DNA of 64,000 nucleotides. It comes from Xanthomarina spongicola (GTDB taxonomy: Bacteria > Bacteroidota > Bacteroidia > Flavobacteriales > Flavobacteriaceae). Positions 1-9,005 of this stretch are shown one piece after another (within the stretch, counting starts at the first letter, position 1; every line of letters starts with the position of its first letter). The stretch spans positions 124,001-188,000 of the forward strand of contig NZ_QGGP01000004.1 of NCBI RefSeq assembly GCF_003148645.1. Direction: 5' to 3'. The notes beneath the pieces are model-generated. The model saw nothing but the letters and a program-made list of their open reading frames with translations, was not told the DNA's origin and did not search any database. The position numbers and the translations under genes were made by a program.

Positions 1-227
1 TTGTCTGTGCCAAAAACGTTAATCATTCCAACGTTAAAAGTTTCGCTTTCATTTAAACCACCAAAAACATCGTAATAGCCATTAAGTTTCATATTAAAAC
101 CCAAACTAGTCTTAAATTTAGGTTGGTTGTTAATAGAATCTTTTGAAGATATGGTTAAATACCGTTCCTGCGAAAAAGTAATGAAGGAGAGAGTTAAAGC
201 CACGCATAATGAGCTTAGGTTTTTCAT
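1..227 (-). CDS. Outer-membrane protein, N-terminal part only (possibly DcaP-like porin)
   Basis: The gene starts at an ATG at 227 and runs off the left edge of the window, so only about 75 residues are visible. It opens with a signal peptide (MKNLSSLCVALTLSFITFSQ) that would be cut after SQ, so the product is exported. The mature start contains FKTSLGFNMKLNGYYDVFGG, a pattern like the first beta strands of an outer-membrane porin; it recalls the DcaP-like porins of flavobacteria, but that assignment is a guess from a short stretch. No partner gene is visible on this side. Confidence 0.55.
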   Translation of the reverse strand, partial: MKNLSSLCVALTLSFITFSQERYLTISSKDSINNQPKFKTSLGFNMKLNGYYDVFGGLNESETFNVGMINVFGTD

Positions 228-337
228 GTGGTTGGTTTAAGAATGATAAAAGTTAATCAAATTTTTTATATCATTAACCTTATCATTAAAAAAACACCTC
301 TATAAAAGTGCTAGTATGACCTTAGTATTAAAAAATT

Positions 338-1042
338 TTAGTCTTGAGTTTTAATATAACTTTCAATATATTTTTTAGCTCGCTTATTTCCTGAATTCAA
401 TTCTAAGGCTTTTTTATAATTGTTATAGGCCTGTAAACTATCTCCATTTCTTAAATAAGCATCAGCCAAACTATCATAAACATTATCGCTTTCAGGATAT
501 AAGGCAACATTTATTTTAAATACTTCTAAAGCATCTTGAAATTCCTTTTTTCGTAATTTTTCATAACCTAATTCATTTATTTCACCTTCTTCAACAAATA
601 CACTGGTTGAATCTTGCTTTTTAATTTCTATAAACCCCTCTAAAGCTTCATGATAACGCTTACTTGCTAAATACATACTTGGAGTTTTAAACGAGTCTTC
701 TACTTTAATAAAATCATAAGTAAATTTACTGTCATCAGTTTCTGAAACAATCCCTAAATAATACTTTTTAGACTCTGGATGTTGTACAAAACGAAGTTTT
801 TTATACATATCTGAAACGAAAAATGTATTCTCATCTAGAACAACTGGTTCAATTTTTTCAGCACCTCGCCATTTTAAAAACAAGTTATTATTATCGTAAT
901 AAATATCTATTACTTCATCTGGACTATATAAATACCTTCCTGAAGTTTGATTAATATGTTCTTGAGAATACTCTATGTTTTTGGAACAACTTGCAACAAA
1001 TGCAAATAAAATAAACGAAAATAATAAAGCTTTTGGTTTCAT
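338..1042 (-). CDS. TPR-repeat lipoprotein
   Basis: A 234-residue protein of unknown specific function. It begins with a lipoprotein signal peptide ending in the lipobox VASC with Cys19, so it should be lipid-anchored in the envelope. The C-terminal third carries tetratricopeptide repeats (residues about 155-230, with ALEVFKINVALYPES and AYNNYKKALELN), which usually mediate protein contacts. The middle is not recognised. An open frame extends 38 codons upstream to 1156, but the ATG at 1042 is chosen because it gives the proper signal peptide and the extension runs through the terminator of the gene before it. Confidence 0.8.
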   Translation of the reverse strand: MKPKALLFSFILFAFVASCSKNIEYSQEHINQTSGRYLYSPDEVIDIYYDNNNLFLKWRGAEKIEPVVLDENTFFVSDMYKKLRFVQHPESKKYYLGIVSETDDSKFTYDFIKVEDSFKTPSMYLASKRYHEALEGFIEIKKQDSTSVFVEEGEINELGYEKLRKKEFQDALEVFKINVALYPESDNVYDSLADAYLRNGDSLQAYNNYKKALELNSGNKRAKKYIESYIKTQD

Positions 1043-1088
1043 TTTGATTTTGATTGATTGGTTATAAGAAAATAACGAGTAAAAAAAA

Positions 1089-1107
1089 GTCTCATTATAA
1101 ATGAGAC
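1089..1107 (-). terminator. Rho-independent terminator, possibly bidirectional
   Basis: A perfect 7-bp stem (GTCTCAT / ATGAGAC) with a 5-base loop is flanked by eight A on the left and eight T shortly after on the right. Read on the minus strand it ends transcription of the isomerase gene at 1189-2121 before the lipoprotein gene. Confidence 0.8.
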
Positions 1108-1145
1108 GATTTTTTTTACGTTTTGTTACTATTATACTAAAATAT

Positions 1146-1185
1146 TCTCGATACAATTTGCTAAAGCAAATTACTCGAATTGACG
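1146..1185. repeat. Short hairpin repeat (CTCGATACAATT type)
   Basis: This stretch has a 7-bp hairpin AATTTGC-TAAA-GCAAATT (1155-1172) between the flanks TCTCGATAC and ACTCGAATTGACG. I recognise this pattern as a dispersed intergenic element in flavobacterial genomes, which is recall and not a search result. It lies directly after the stop codon of the isomerase gene and before its terminator. Confidence 0.5.
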
Positions 1186-1188
1186 AAT

Positions 1189-2121
1189 TTATTTCACATC
1201 CATTAATTCTACATCGAATATCAACGTAGCATCTGGAGGGATAACACCACCTGCACCACGACTTCCATAACCTAAATCGCTAGGTATAACTAATCGTGCT
1301 TTATCTCCAACATGTAATAGCTGAATGCCTTCATCCCAACCAGCAATAACTTGACCAACTCCTACTGGAAATTCTAGTGGTTGCTTACGTTTGTATGAAG
1401 AATCGAAAACCGTTCCATCTGGTAACTGTCCTTTATAATGTACAGAAACAGTATTGCCTTTTTCTGCTTTAACTCCAGCTCCTTTTTGTAGAATTTGATA
1501 ACGTAAGCCACTTGCTGTTTCTTCAAAACCTACAGCTAACTTATCTAATTCTGCTCTTTTTGCTTCACGTTCTGCCTTTACTCTTTTTTCACGAGCTCCT
1601 TCAAAAGTTCTAAAAGCTTCAATAGCATTAAATGTTTCAGCTTCTGCTCCTTTTCTAATAATTTCTAAAGTAGTCAACACATCACCTTGAGCAATGGCAT
1701 CAACTATATCTTGTCCTTCAACAACATGTCCAAAAACGGTATGCATGTTATCTAACCAAGGTGTTTCGATATGTGTAATAAAAAACTGAGAACCATTAGT
1801 TCCTGGTCCTGCATTTGCCATAGATAGAACTCCTGGCCCTGAGTGTTTTAAATCTGGATGAAACTCATCATCAAACTTATATCCTGGATTTCCAGTTCCA
1901 GTTCCTTGTGGACAACCACCTTGAATCATAAAATCTGGAATTACTCTATGAAATTGTAACCCATCGTAATATGGTGTTCCTTGAGCTTTAGCTGAGTTTT
2001 CCATGTTACCTTCTGCTAATGCTACAAAATTACCAACTGTTCCTGGTACTTTTTTGTATTCTAAAGCAACTAAAATGTTGCCTTTACTTGTATTAAATTT
2101 TGCGTATAAACCGTCTTGCAT
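1189..2121 (-). CDS. Peptidylprolyl isomerase, cyclophilin-FKBP fusion
   Basis: A 310-residue protein joining two unrelated proline-isomerase folds. Residues 1-155 are a cyclophilin domain with FHRV (57-60, catalytic Arg59), FMIQGG and SQFFIT. Residues 160-196 form a charged helical linker. Residues 200-310 are an FKBP domain with [15 protein letters not shown] (258-265) and [13 protein letters not shown]. No signal peptide is present, so it should act in the cytoplasm on protein folding. Fusions in this order are known from Flavobacterium. It is a single-gene unit with a TATCTTTG promoter element at 2145-2152 and a terminator at 1089-1107. Confidence 0.93.
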   Translation of the reverse strand: MQDGLYAKFNTSKGNILVALEYKKVPGTVGNFVALAEGNMENSAKAQGTPYYDGLQFHRVIPDFMIQGGCPQGTGTGNPGYKFDDEFHPDLKHSGPGVLSMANAGPGTNGSQFFITHIETPWLDNMHTVFGHVVEGQDIVDAIAQGDVLTTLEIIRKGAEAETFNAIEAFRTFEGAREKRVKAEREAKRAELDKLAVGFEETASGLRYQILQKGAGVKAEKGNTVSVHYKGQLPDGTVFDSSYKRKQPLEFPVGVGQVIAGWDEGIQLLHVGDKARLVIPSDLGYGSRGAGGVIPPDATLIFDVELMDVK

Positions 2122-2143
2122 GTGCTTTGTTTTTTAATAAAGT

Positions 2144-2152
2144 GCAAAGATA
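2144..2152 (-). promoter_or_regulatory. Bacteroidota -7 promoter element of the isomerase gene
   Basis: On the minus strand this reads TATCTTTGC, a full match to the TAnnTTTG -7 element, 23 bases before the ATG at 2121. No good -33 TTG is seen at the usual distance, so the call rests on the -7 box and its position. Confidence 0.5.
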
Positions 2153-2212
2153 CGTAATGAAATTAAAAATGATTACATAAATTCCAAATATCAAAAAACT
2201 AAAAACCAAACA

Positions 2213-4414
2213 CTAATTAGCCACTTCACTAATAAACTTAATGCGATACAAACGTAATTCTTCATCGTCATAATCGCCATCAAACTCATCAATAGCATCA
2301 TCTATTTTATCGGTTTTTGCTTCCATGAAATAGTCATGGATCTCTTCTTGCTGATCTTCGTCAAGAAGATTATTAATCCAGTAATTAATATTTAATTTTG
2401 TTCCTGAAAAAACAATGGCTTCCATTTCTTTAATAAAATCCTTCATCTCCATCCCTTTTGCAGATGCTATATCATCTAAAGGCAATTTTCTATCGACATT
2501 TTGTATTATATAAAGCTTTAAAGCTGAATTGGTTCCTGTTGATTTAACAACCATATCGTCTGGACGAATAATATCGTTTTCTTCAACATAATTAGCAATT
2601 AGCTTAACAAAATCTTTTCCATATTTTTTTGCCTTACCATCTCCTACACCATGAACATGACTTAACTCTTCAATACTTATAGGATATTTTAAGGCCATGT
2701 CTTCTAATGAAGGATCTTGGAAAATAACAAAAGGTGGCACACCTAATTTTTTGGCGTTTCTCTTGCGCAAATCTTTAAGCATAATCATGAGGTTTTCATC
2801 GGCTGAAGCACCTCCACCTTTAGTTGCTGTAATAATATTTTCATCTCCATTAGAGTCAAACACATGATCTTCGGTCATCATAAAAGATTCAGGATTTTTA
2901 ATAAACTGCTTACCTGCATCTGTTATTTTAATCACACCATACGTTTCTATGTCTTTATTAAGATATCCTGAAACAAGAACTTGCCTTACTAAAGCCATCC
3001 AATAGCTTTTATCCTTACTTTTTCCTTTTCCGAAGAAATCCAATTCGTCTGTTCTATGCGACTTAATTAAAGCATTCGCATTCCCAACTATAACATTTAC
3101 TAAATCTTTAGTTTTGTATTTTTCGTTGGTACTTTCTACTGTTTCTAAGAGCAATTTAACATTGTCTTGAGCTTCATGTTTCTTTTTTGGAAAACGAACA
3201 TTATCATCTAAATCGCCACCTTCACCAGTTTCATTATCGAATTCTTCTCCAAAATAATGAAGAATAAACTTTCTTCTTGAAATGGATGTTTCGGCATAAG
3301 CAACTACTTCTTGCAATAATGCTTGACCTATTTCCTGTTCGGCTACAGGTTTACCAGACATAAATTTTTCTAATTTCTCTATGTCTTTATAAGCATAAAA
3401 AGCCAAACAATGACCTTCTCCTCCATCTCGACCAGCTCGACCTGTTTCTTGATAATAACTTTCAATACTTTTAGGAATATCGTGATGAATAACAAAACGC
3501 ACATCTGGTTTGTCTATTCCCATACCAAATGCAATAGTAGCAACTACTACATCTATGTCTTCCATTAAAAACATATCTTGATGATTGGCTCTGGTTTTTG
3601 CATCCAATCCTGCATGATAAGGAACAGCTTTAATACCATTTACTTGTAGGGTTTGCGCTAATTCTTCAACGCGTTTTCTACTTAAACAATAAACAATACC
3701 AGACTTTCCACTATTCTGTTTTATAAAACGAATTATATCTGCATCTACTTGCTTCGTCTTTGGACGTATTTCATAATACAAATTAGGTCTGTTAAACGAT
3801 GCTTTAAAAGTTGTTGCATCATTAATTGCCAGATTCTTTAAAATATCTTCTTGAACTTTTGGTGTAGCAGTTGCTGTTAAACCTATTATAGGAATATTAT
3901 CTCCAATACGCTGAATTATGTGTCGTAGGTTTCTGTATTCTGGACGAAAATCGTGACCCCATTCACTTATACAATGGGCTTCATCTACTGCCATAAACGA
4001 AACTTTAACAGAACGTAAAAACTCTACATTCTCTTCCTTAGTAAGCGATTCTGGAGCTACATATAATAATTTGGTAACACCATCCAGAATATCTTGTTTC
4101 ACACGCTTTATTTCAGTTTTATTTAAAGAAGAATTTAAAACATGGGCAACACCTTCTTTATCTGAAATACCTCTAATGGCATCTACTTGGTTTTTCATTA
4201 AAGCTATTAAAGGAGAGACAATAATGGCAGTTCCATCTTGCATTAATGCAGGTAGTTGGTAACATAAAGATTTACCTCCTCCTGTAGGCATAACAACAAA
4301 CGTATGATTACCTGATAATAAACTCTTAATTACTTGTTCTTGCAATCCCTTAAACTTACTAAAGCCAAAATATTTTTTTAAGGCTAGATGTAAGTCTTTT
4401 TCAACTATCGACAT
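2213..4414 (-). CDS. recQ: ATP-dependent DNA helicase RecQ
   Basis: A 733-residue superfamily 2 helicase that unwinds DNA 3' to 5' in recombination and repair. Walker A PTGGGKS is at 43-49, DEAH at 144-147, motif III GLTATAT near 178-184 and motif VI QETGRAGRDG at 322-331. A winged-helix RQC region (about 420-530) and an HRDC domain (about 543-617) follow, and the C-terminus is acidic. The zinc-binding part after motif VI (377-405) lacks all four cysteines found in E. coli RecQ. The gene stands alone and diverges from kdsD. The helicase identity is certain. Confidence 0.95.
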   Translation of the reverse strand: MSIVEKDLHLALKKYFGFSKFKGLQEQVIKSLLSGNHTFVVMPTGGGKSLCYQLPALMQDGTAIIVSPLIALMKNQVDAIRGISDKEGVAHVLNSSLNKTEIKRVKQDILDGVTKLLYVAPESLTKEENVEFLRSVKVSFMAVDEAHCISEWGHDFRPEYRNLRHIIQRIGDNIPIIGLTATATPKVQEDILKNLAINDATTFKASFNRPNLYYEIRPKTKQVDADIIRFIKQNSGKSGIVYCLSRKRVEELAQTLQVNGIKAVPYHAGLDAKTRANHQDMFLMEDIDVVVATIAFGMGIDKPDVRFVIHHDIPKSIESYYQETGRAGRDGGEGHCLAFYAYKDIEKLEKFMSGKPVAEQEIGQALLQEVVAYAETSISRRKFILHYFGEEFDNETGEGGDLDDNVRFPKKKHEAQDNVKLLLETVESTNEKYKTKDLVNVIVGNANALIKSHRTDELDFFGKGKSKDKSYWMALVRQVLVSGYLNKDIETYGVIKITDAGKQFIKNPESFMMTEDHVFDSNGDENIITATKGGGASADENLMIMLKDLRKRNAKKLGVPPFVIFQDPSLEDMALKYPISIEELSHVHGVGDGKAKKYGKDFVKLIANYVEENDIIRPDDMVVKSTGTNSALKLYIIQNVDRKLPLDDIASAKGMEMKDFIKEMEAIVFSGTKLNINYWINNLLDEDQQEEIHDYFMEAKTDKIDDAIDEFDGDYDDEELRLYRIKFISEVAN

Positions 4415-4516
4415 GAATTATTTTAATTTTAATTTACACTTTTATAAAAATACATTAAATTAAAATTGCTATTAATTATAGTAATGTATTTACAGAACTC
4501 TCAAAATATTTTTTGT

Positions 4517-4524
4517 TAGATTTG
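4517..4524 (+). promoter_or_regulatory. Putative -7 promoter element upstream of kdsD
   Basis: The sequence TAGATTTG matches TAnnTTTG and lies about 90 bases before the TTG start of kdsD in the divergent recQ-kdsD interval. No clear -33 TTG is present at 18-20 bases upstream, so this is a weak call. Confidence 0.35.
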
Positions 4525-4616
4525 TAGCATCTTTAAACAGATACTAAATCTAATTTTAGAATTACTTTAAAGATAACAAAAACTTTAAAAGCATCAACCC
4601 AAAAAAATAATAAATT

Positions 4617-5582
4617 TTGAACAGCCAGAATTCTATTATACTTACTGCAAAACAAACTATTGAAATGGAGAGTAAAGCCATTTTAAATTTGGCGAGTTTA
4701 ATTAACGAAGAATTTGCATCTTCAGTAGAGCTTATTTACAACTCAAAAGGTCGAGTAATTATTACTGGTATAGGGAAAAGTGCCATTATTGCTACTAAAA
4801 TTGTTGCCACTTTAAATTCAACTGGGACACCTGCTGTTTTTATGCATGCTGCAGATGCCATTCATGGTGACTTGGGTTTAATTCTTGAAAACGATGTTGT
4901 TATTTGTATTTCTAAAAGTGGTAACACTCCAGAAATAAAAGTATTAGTACCATTAATAAAGAATGCAAAAAACAAAATGATTGCAATTACAGGAAATACA
5001 GAATCTTTTCTTGGCCAGCATGCAGATTTTGTTTTAAACGCTTATGTTGAAAAAGAAGCCTGTCCAAATAACTTAGCTCCTACTACTAGTACGACTGCAC
5101 AATTAGTTATTGGTGATGCTCTAGCTATTTGTTTATTAGAATTAAGAGGCTTTTCAAGTAAAGATTTTGCTAAATACCATCCAGGTGGAGCTTTAGGAAA
5201 GAAATTATATCTACGTGTTAGTGACATGTCTGAAGTGAACCAAAAACCTAGTGTCTCTTTAAATACAGGTATAAAACAGATAATTATTGAAATTACTGAA
5301 AAAATGCTTGGTGTAACAGCAGTTGTTGAAGATGGCAAAATTTTAGGTATTATAACAGATGGCGATTTAAGACGTATGCTAAGTAAAACAGATGATTTTA
5401 CGTCTTTAACTGCTAAAGATATTATGAGCGAGAATCCAAAACGAATCGATTCGAATGCCATGGCTGTTGATGCTAAAGAAATTATGGAGGAATATGGTAT
5501 TTCGCAATTGCTAGTTGAGAATAAAGGACAATATGCAGGTGTGGTTCATGTACATGACTTAATTAAAGAAGGTATTTTATAA
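4617..5582 (+). CDS. kdsD: Arabinose-5-phosphate isomerase (KpsF/GutQ family)
   Basis: A 321-residue enzyme that turns ribulose 5-phosphate into arabinose 5-phosphate, the first step to KDO of lipopolysaccharide. Residues about 35-175 are a SIS sugar-isomerase domain (GIGKSA, HGDLG, ISKSGNTPE, HPGGALGK). Two CBS domains follow (about 205-265 and 272-321), as in full-length KdsD. The start is TTG at 4617, giving MNSQNSIILTAKQTIEMES. The stop codon overlaps the tatC start by one base (TAATG), so the two are cotranscribed. Confidence 0.93.
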   Translation: MNSQNSIILTAKQTIEMESKAILNLASLINEEFASSVELIYNSKGRVIITGIGKSAIIATKIVATLNSTGTPAVFMHAADAIHGDLGLILENDVVICISKSGNTPEIKVLVPLIKNAKNKMIAITGNTESFLGQHADFVLNAYVEKEACPNNLAPTTSTTAQLVIGDALAICLLELRGFSSKDFAKYHPGGALGKKLYLRVSDMSEVNQKPSVSLNTGIKQIIIEITEKMLGVTAVVEDGKILGIITDGDLRRMLSKTDDFTSLTAKDIMSENPKRIDSNAMAVDAKEIMEEYGISQLLVENKGQYAGVVHVHDLIKEGIL

Positions 5583-6418
5583 TGGCAAAAAAAGATGTGA
5601 ACGAGATGTCTTTTCTCGACCATTTAGAGGATTTACGCTGGCATTTAATTCGAGCGACAATTGCCATTCTAATTGCTGGAACTGGAGCCTTTATCTTTTC
5701 AGATTTTATTTTCGATACCATAATTTTCGGCCCTAAGAGAATGTCTTTCCCAACCTACAAATGGCTTTGTAACATGTCTCAATATATAGGAGTTGAAACA
5801 ACATTTTGTTTAGAAGAGTTTCCTTTTAGAATTCAAAACAGAACCATGGCTGGTCAGTTTTCAGCTCATATCTGGACATCTATTTATGCAGGTTTTGTAA
5901 TTGCTTTTCCATATGTTATATATCAGTTCTGGAAATTTCTAAGTCCTGGATTGCATAAAAATGAACGCAAACATTCTAGAGGATTTATTATAATTTCATC
6001 TTTCTTATTCTTTCTTGGTGTCTTATTTGGATATTATATTGTGACACCTTTGTCAATTAACTTTTTAGGAACTTATAATGTAAGTAGTGAAATTTCAAAT
6101 GAAATTGACATTAGTTCTTATATTTCTCTAGTTAGATCTTCTGCATTGGCATCTGGAATTATTTTCGAATTACCAATCATCATCTATTTTCTAACAAAAA
6201 TAGGTTTAGTAACACCTCAAATTTTAAAGAAATATCGAAAGTTTGCTTTGGTTATTGTATTAGTGCTTTCAGCCATTATTACACCTCCAGATATAGCAAG
6301 TCAAATTATTGTAGCTATTCCAATATTAATACTGTATCAAGTAAGTATTTATATTTCTAAAATAGTTGTAAGAAATCAAGCAAGAAACGCAAAGAAAAAA
6401 GAGAAAAAACATGTCTGA
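5582..6418 (+). CDS. tatC: Sec-independent protein translocase TatC
   Basis: A 278-residue inner-membrane protein with six predicted helices. It is the receptor of the twin-arginine pathway, which exports folded proteins. Diagnostic pieces are SFLDHLEDLRWHLIRA at the N-terminus (about 10-25), FLSPGLHKNERK, FELP before helix 4 and TPPD near residue 235. A periplasmic loop after helix 1 is longer than in E. coli TatC, as is common in Bacteroidota. No tatA or tatB lies beside it. It sits in a kdsD-tatC-AhpD-like operon and overlaps the next gene by 8 bases. Confidence 0.95.
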   Translation: MAKKDVNEMSFLDHLEDLRWHLIRATIAILIAGTGAFIFSDFIFDTIIFGPKRMSFPTYKWLCNMSQYIGVETTFCLEEFPFRIQNRTMAGQFSAHIWTSIYAGFVIAFPYVIYQFWKFLSPGLHKNERKHSRGFIIISSFLFFLGVLFGYYIVTPLSINFLGTYNVSSEISNEIDISSYISLVRSSALASGIIFELPIIIYFLTKIGLVTPQILKKYRKFALVIVLVLSAIITPPDIASQIIVAIPILILYQVSIYISKIVVRNQARNAKKKEKKHV

Positions 6419-6758
6419 TATAGTTAACGAATTCAACGAATATCGTTCTAAAATGAACGATAAAATCTTAGCAGATAACAACAAGGTTATTAAGCGTATC
6501 TTTAATCTGGACACCAATGCTTTTCAAGAAGGTGCTCTAGATGTTAAAACTAAAGAACTCCTTGGGCTAGTAGCTTCAACGGTTTTACGTTGCGACGATT
6601 GTATTAAATATCATTTGGAAACGAGTCATAAAATCGGTTTAAAAAAAGAAGAAGTTGTTGAAGCTTTAAGTATTGCAACCTTAGTTGGTGGCACCATAGT
6701 CATTCCTCATCTACGTCGTGCTTACGAGTTTTGGGATGCTTTAGAAAAAACAAATTAA
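6411..6758 (+). CDS. Carboxymuconolactone decarboxylase / AhpD-like protein
   Basis: A 115-residue helical protein of the CMD superfamily. The motif LRCDDCIKYH (about 60-69) gives the CxxC plus downstream His that AhpD-like proteins use as a redox centre. A reductase or peroxide-defence role is therefore possible, but this family is broad and the substrate is unknown. The ATG at 6411 overlaps the end of tatC, so translation is coupled to the kdsD-tatC operon. It appears to be the last gene of that unit. Confidence 0.85.
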   Translation: MSDIVNEFNEYRSKMNDKILADNNKVIKRIFNLDTNAFQEGALDVKTKELLGLVASTVLRCDDCIKYHLETSHKIGLKKEEVVEALSIATLVGGTIVIPHLRRAYEFWDALEKTN

Positions 6759-7186
6759 ATCATCAAAAGACTTAGCGATTTTTTACTCACTTTTATTCTA
6801 TTGTTCTAATTGATGTTTCAAAAAGCTTAATATTTTATGTTTACTTTATAAACTTCCAATTTCGGCCTATCGAAAATTTATTGTAAAATTTGAAATGAAA
6901 ACGCTGTAAAATTTTAAGCTGTTTGAGCTATCAAAATCTTAATTTATTTAAGATTTTAGAAGCGAGTTATTAAAATTTAAGCGTCGAATGATAAATTTAG
7001 ATAAAGTTTCGTAAGCCTAGACTTTTTTATTTCTTTTTTGGGCGATGCAAAAAAGAAAAGAGTAGAAATTTTGAGCATTAATTATATTTATATAGAGTAG
7101 ATTTTCAGTTAAACTTATAATAAATAAAAGTAGAATCTTTAGAGTATCTTTCTATTTTACTATTTTAGCACTAATTACATACCTAT
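6759..7186. other. 428-base non-coding interval with hairpin and repeat-like sequence
   Basis: I see no gene here. A 10-bp perfect inverted repeat (AAAATCTTAA at 6933-6942 and TTAAGATTTT at 6948-6957) forms a hairpin. The stretch at about 6970-7065, ending in GGGCGATGCAAAAAAGAAAAG, resembles a dispersed intergenic sequence I recall from flavobacterial genomes. The last 100 bases are the leader of lptB; a TATTTTAG close to its start is only a one-mismatch -7 element. Confidence 0.45.
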
Positions 7187-7927
7187 ATGAAGTTAAAAGC
7201 CGATAATTTAATGAAGTCCTACAACGGACGAAAAGTGGTTAAAGATGTTTCTCTTGAAGTAAATCAAGGTGAAATTGTTGGTCTTTTAGGTCCAAATGGT
7301 GCAGGAAAAACAACTTCGTTTTATATGATTGTTGGCTTAATTAAACCAAATGGTGGAAGCATTCATTTAGACCAAACAAATATTACAAAATATCCCATGT
7401 ACAAACGTGCTCAAAATGGGATTGGTTATTTAGCACAAGAAGCTTCTGTATTTAGAAAATTAAGCATTGAAGATAATATTTTAAGTGTGTTACAGCTTAC
7501 CAAATTAAGCAAGAAAGAACAGCATGATAAAATGGAGTCTTTAATTGAAGAGTTTGGTTTGGGGCACATACGTAAAAGTAGAGGCGATTTATTATCTGGT
7601 GGCGAACGCAGACGTACCGAAATTGCTAGAGCCTTAGCAACAGATCCTAGCTTTATACTATTAGACGAACCTTTTGCAGGTGTCGATCCTGTAGCTGTTG
7701 AAGACATACAACGTATTGTTGCTCAATTAACCAAAAAAAACATAGGCATTCTTATTACAGATCATAATGTTCAAGAAACTTTAGCTATTACAGACAGGAC
7801 TTATTTAATGTTTGAAGGTAGCATTTTAAAGGCAGGAGAACCAGAAGAATTAGCTAACGATGAAATGGTAAGAAAAGTCTATTTAGGTCAAAACTTCGAG
7901 TTACGTAAAAAGAAGATAAGAGAGTAG
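7187..7927 (+). CDS. lptB: LPS export ABC transporter ATP-binding protein LptB
   Basis: A 246-residue ABC ATPase that powers extraction of lipopolysaccharide from the inner membrane with LptF and LptG. Walker A GPNGAGKT is at 35-42, the signature LSGGE at 137-141 and Walker B ILLDEP at 158-163 followed by [21 protein letters not shown] and TDHNVQETL are typical of LptB. It is single-copy and monocistronic here, and lptF, lptG, lptA and lptC are not in the window. Start ATG at 7187. Confidence 0.94.
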   Translation: MKLKADNLMKSYNGRKVVKDVSLEVNQGEIVGLLGPNGAGKTTSFYMIVGLIKPNGGSIHLDQTNITKYPMYKRAQNGIGYLAQEASVFRKLSIEDNILSVLQLTKLSKKEQHDKMESLIEEFGLGHIRKSRGDLLSGGERRRTEIARALATDPSFILLDEPFAGVDPVAVEDIQRIVAQLTKKNIGILITDHNVQETLAITDRTYLMFEGSILKAGEPEELANDEMVRKVYLGQNFELRKKKIRE

Positions 7928-7969
7928 TTACTTTTATTCCTATTGGTTTCTAAATACAAAACACAATTA

Positions 7970-8034
7970 CTTCGCGACCCAGGCTGCCGACAGGCAGAAT
8001 TACGGCTTTTCAACTTTACGACTTTGCGAGAAAA
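7970..8034. repeat. GC-rich palindromic intergenic element
   Basis: This lies between two convergent genes and contains CTGCC-GACA-GGCAG (7984-7997), a 5-bp palindrome, between TTCGCGAC and TTTGCGAG. It is much richer in G+C than its surroundings. The composition and the CTGCC/GGCAG core recall the element at 59,252. It may fold in RNA and help end both transcripts. Confidence 0.5.
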
Positions 8035-8039
8035 ACAGT

Positions 8040-8915
8040 TTATCCTCTAATCACCCCAACAACCTTCATTACTAATTTAAAAACCAAAAGCGCTAAAAAA
8101 CCTACTGCTAAGCCAATTAGAAAATCCTTTATCATACTTGGCCAGGATTCCAAAACATGATGTAAGAATTCTATATTATGTGAAAAAATACCACCTGCAA
8201 CAAGTAATAAAGCAATAGTTCCTATTACAGAAAGCGATTTTATGACTTTAGGCAGAGCCTGAACCAAAAGGTTTCCAATAAACTTTAAAAACCCCTTTCC
8301 ATTTCCTAGTTGTATTAAACGTAAACCAAAATCATCCATTCTAACTATTAAAGCCACAATACCATAAACACCTATGGTTGCTATAATAGCCACTACAGAC
8401 ACTACTAATATCTGAAACAAAATTGCTTTTCCAACAACAGTCCCAAGAGCGATGATAACTATTTCAACCGATAAGATAAAATCGGTTACAATAGCCGATT
8501 TAATTTTCTTTTTCTCTATTGCTAACACTTCGACCTTTGAAAGTGATTTAGACGCTAAAGTATGAGTCACTTCACCTCTATGTGGTACAAAAAACTCATA
8601 GACTTTTTCGGCGCCTTCAAATGCTAGATAAACACCTCCCAGAACTAAAATCACAGTAACAGTCCATGGTAAGAATGCACTTAACAAAAACGCAATAGGC
8701 AAAATTATCAGTTTGTTTATAAAAGACCCTTTAGTAATTGCCCACAACACAGGCAACTCTCTGGAAGAAACAAAACCAGAAGCTTTTTCGGCATTCACGG
8801 CCAAATCATCTCCTAATATACCAGCTGTTTTTTTGGTGGTAATTTTACTCATAGCTGCCACATCGTCCATGAGCACAGCAATATCATCTAATAGGGCAAA
8901 AAATCCAGAAGCCAT
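8040..8915 (-). CDS. DUF808 family membrane protein (YedI-like)
   Basis: A 291-residue inner-membrane protein of the DUF808/YedI family, whose biochemical role is not known. The N-terminal stretch GFFALLDDIAVLMDDVAAMSK and the following ILGDDLAVNAEK are family hallmarks. About five to six hydrophobic helices follow (about 70-105, 140-180, 215-250 and 255-285). It is a single gene, convergent with lptB and followed in its own upstream region by a short GGTGTTT tandem repeat. The family call is strong; nothing here shows function. Confidence 0.88.
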   Translation of the reverse strand: MASGFFALLDDIAVLMDDVAAMSKITTKKTAGILGDDLAVNAEKASGFVSSRELPVLWAITKGSFINKLIILPIAFLLSAFLPWTVTVILVLGGVYLAFEGAEKVYEFFVPHRGEVTHTLASKSLSKVEVLAIEKKKIKSAIVTDFILSVEIVIIALGTVVGKAILFQILVVSVVAIIATIGVYGIVALIVRMDDFGLRLIQLGNGKGFLKFIGNLLVQALPKVIKSLSVIGTIALLLVAGGIFSHNIEFLHHVLESWPSMIKDFLIGLAVGFLALLVFKLVMKVVGVIRG

Positions 8916-8925
8916 GTATCTTTTT

Positions 8926-8943
8926 GGTGTTTGGTGTTTGGTG
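8926..8943. repeat. 7-base tandem repeat
   Basis: GGTGTTT occurs twice in full and once in part just before the start of the DUF808 gene. It is short and low in complexity; no function is evident. Confidence 0.5.
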
Positions 8944-9005
8944 CTAAAAATTTAAAAAACGTAGTAACTATAAAGAAAGCATTAACCCATTATATTTCTA
9001 AAATG

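Noticed and set aside
5042-5461. A 139-codon minus-strand open frame inside kdsD
   Set aside because: It is antisense to the conserved SIS and CBS domains of kdsD and shows no protein-like motif.
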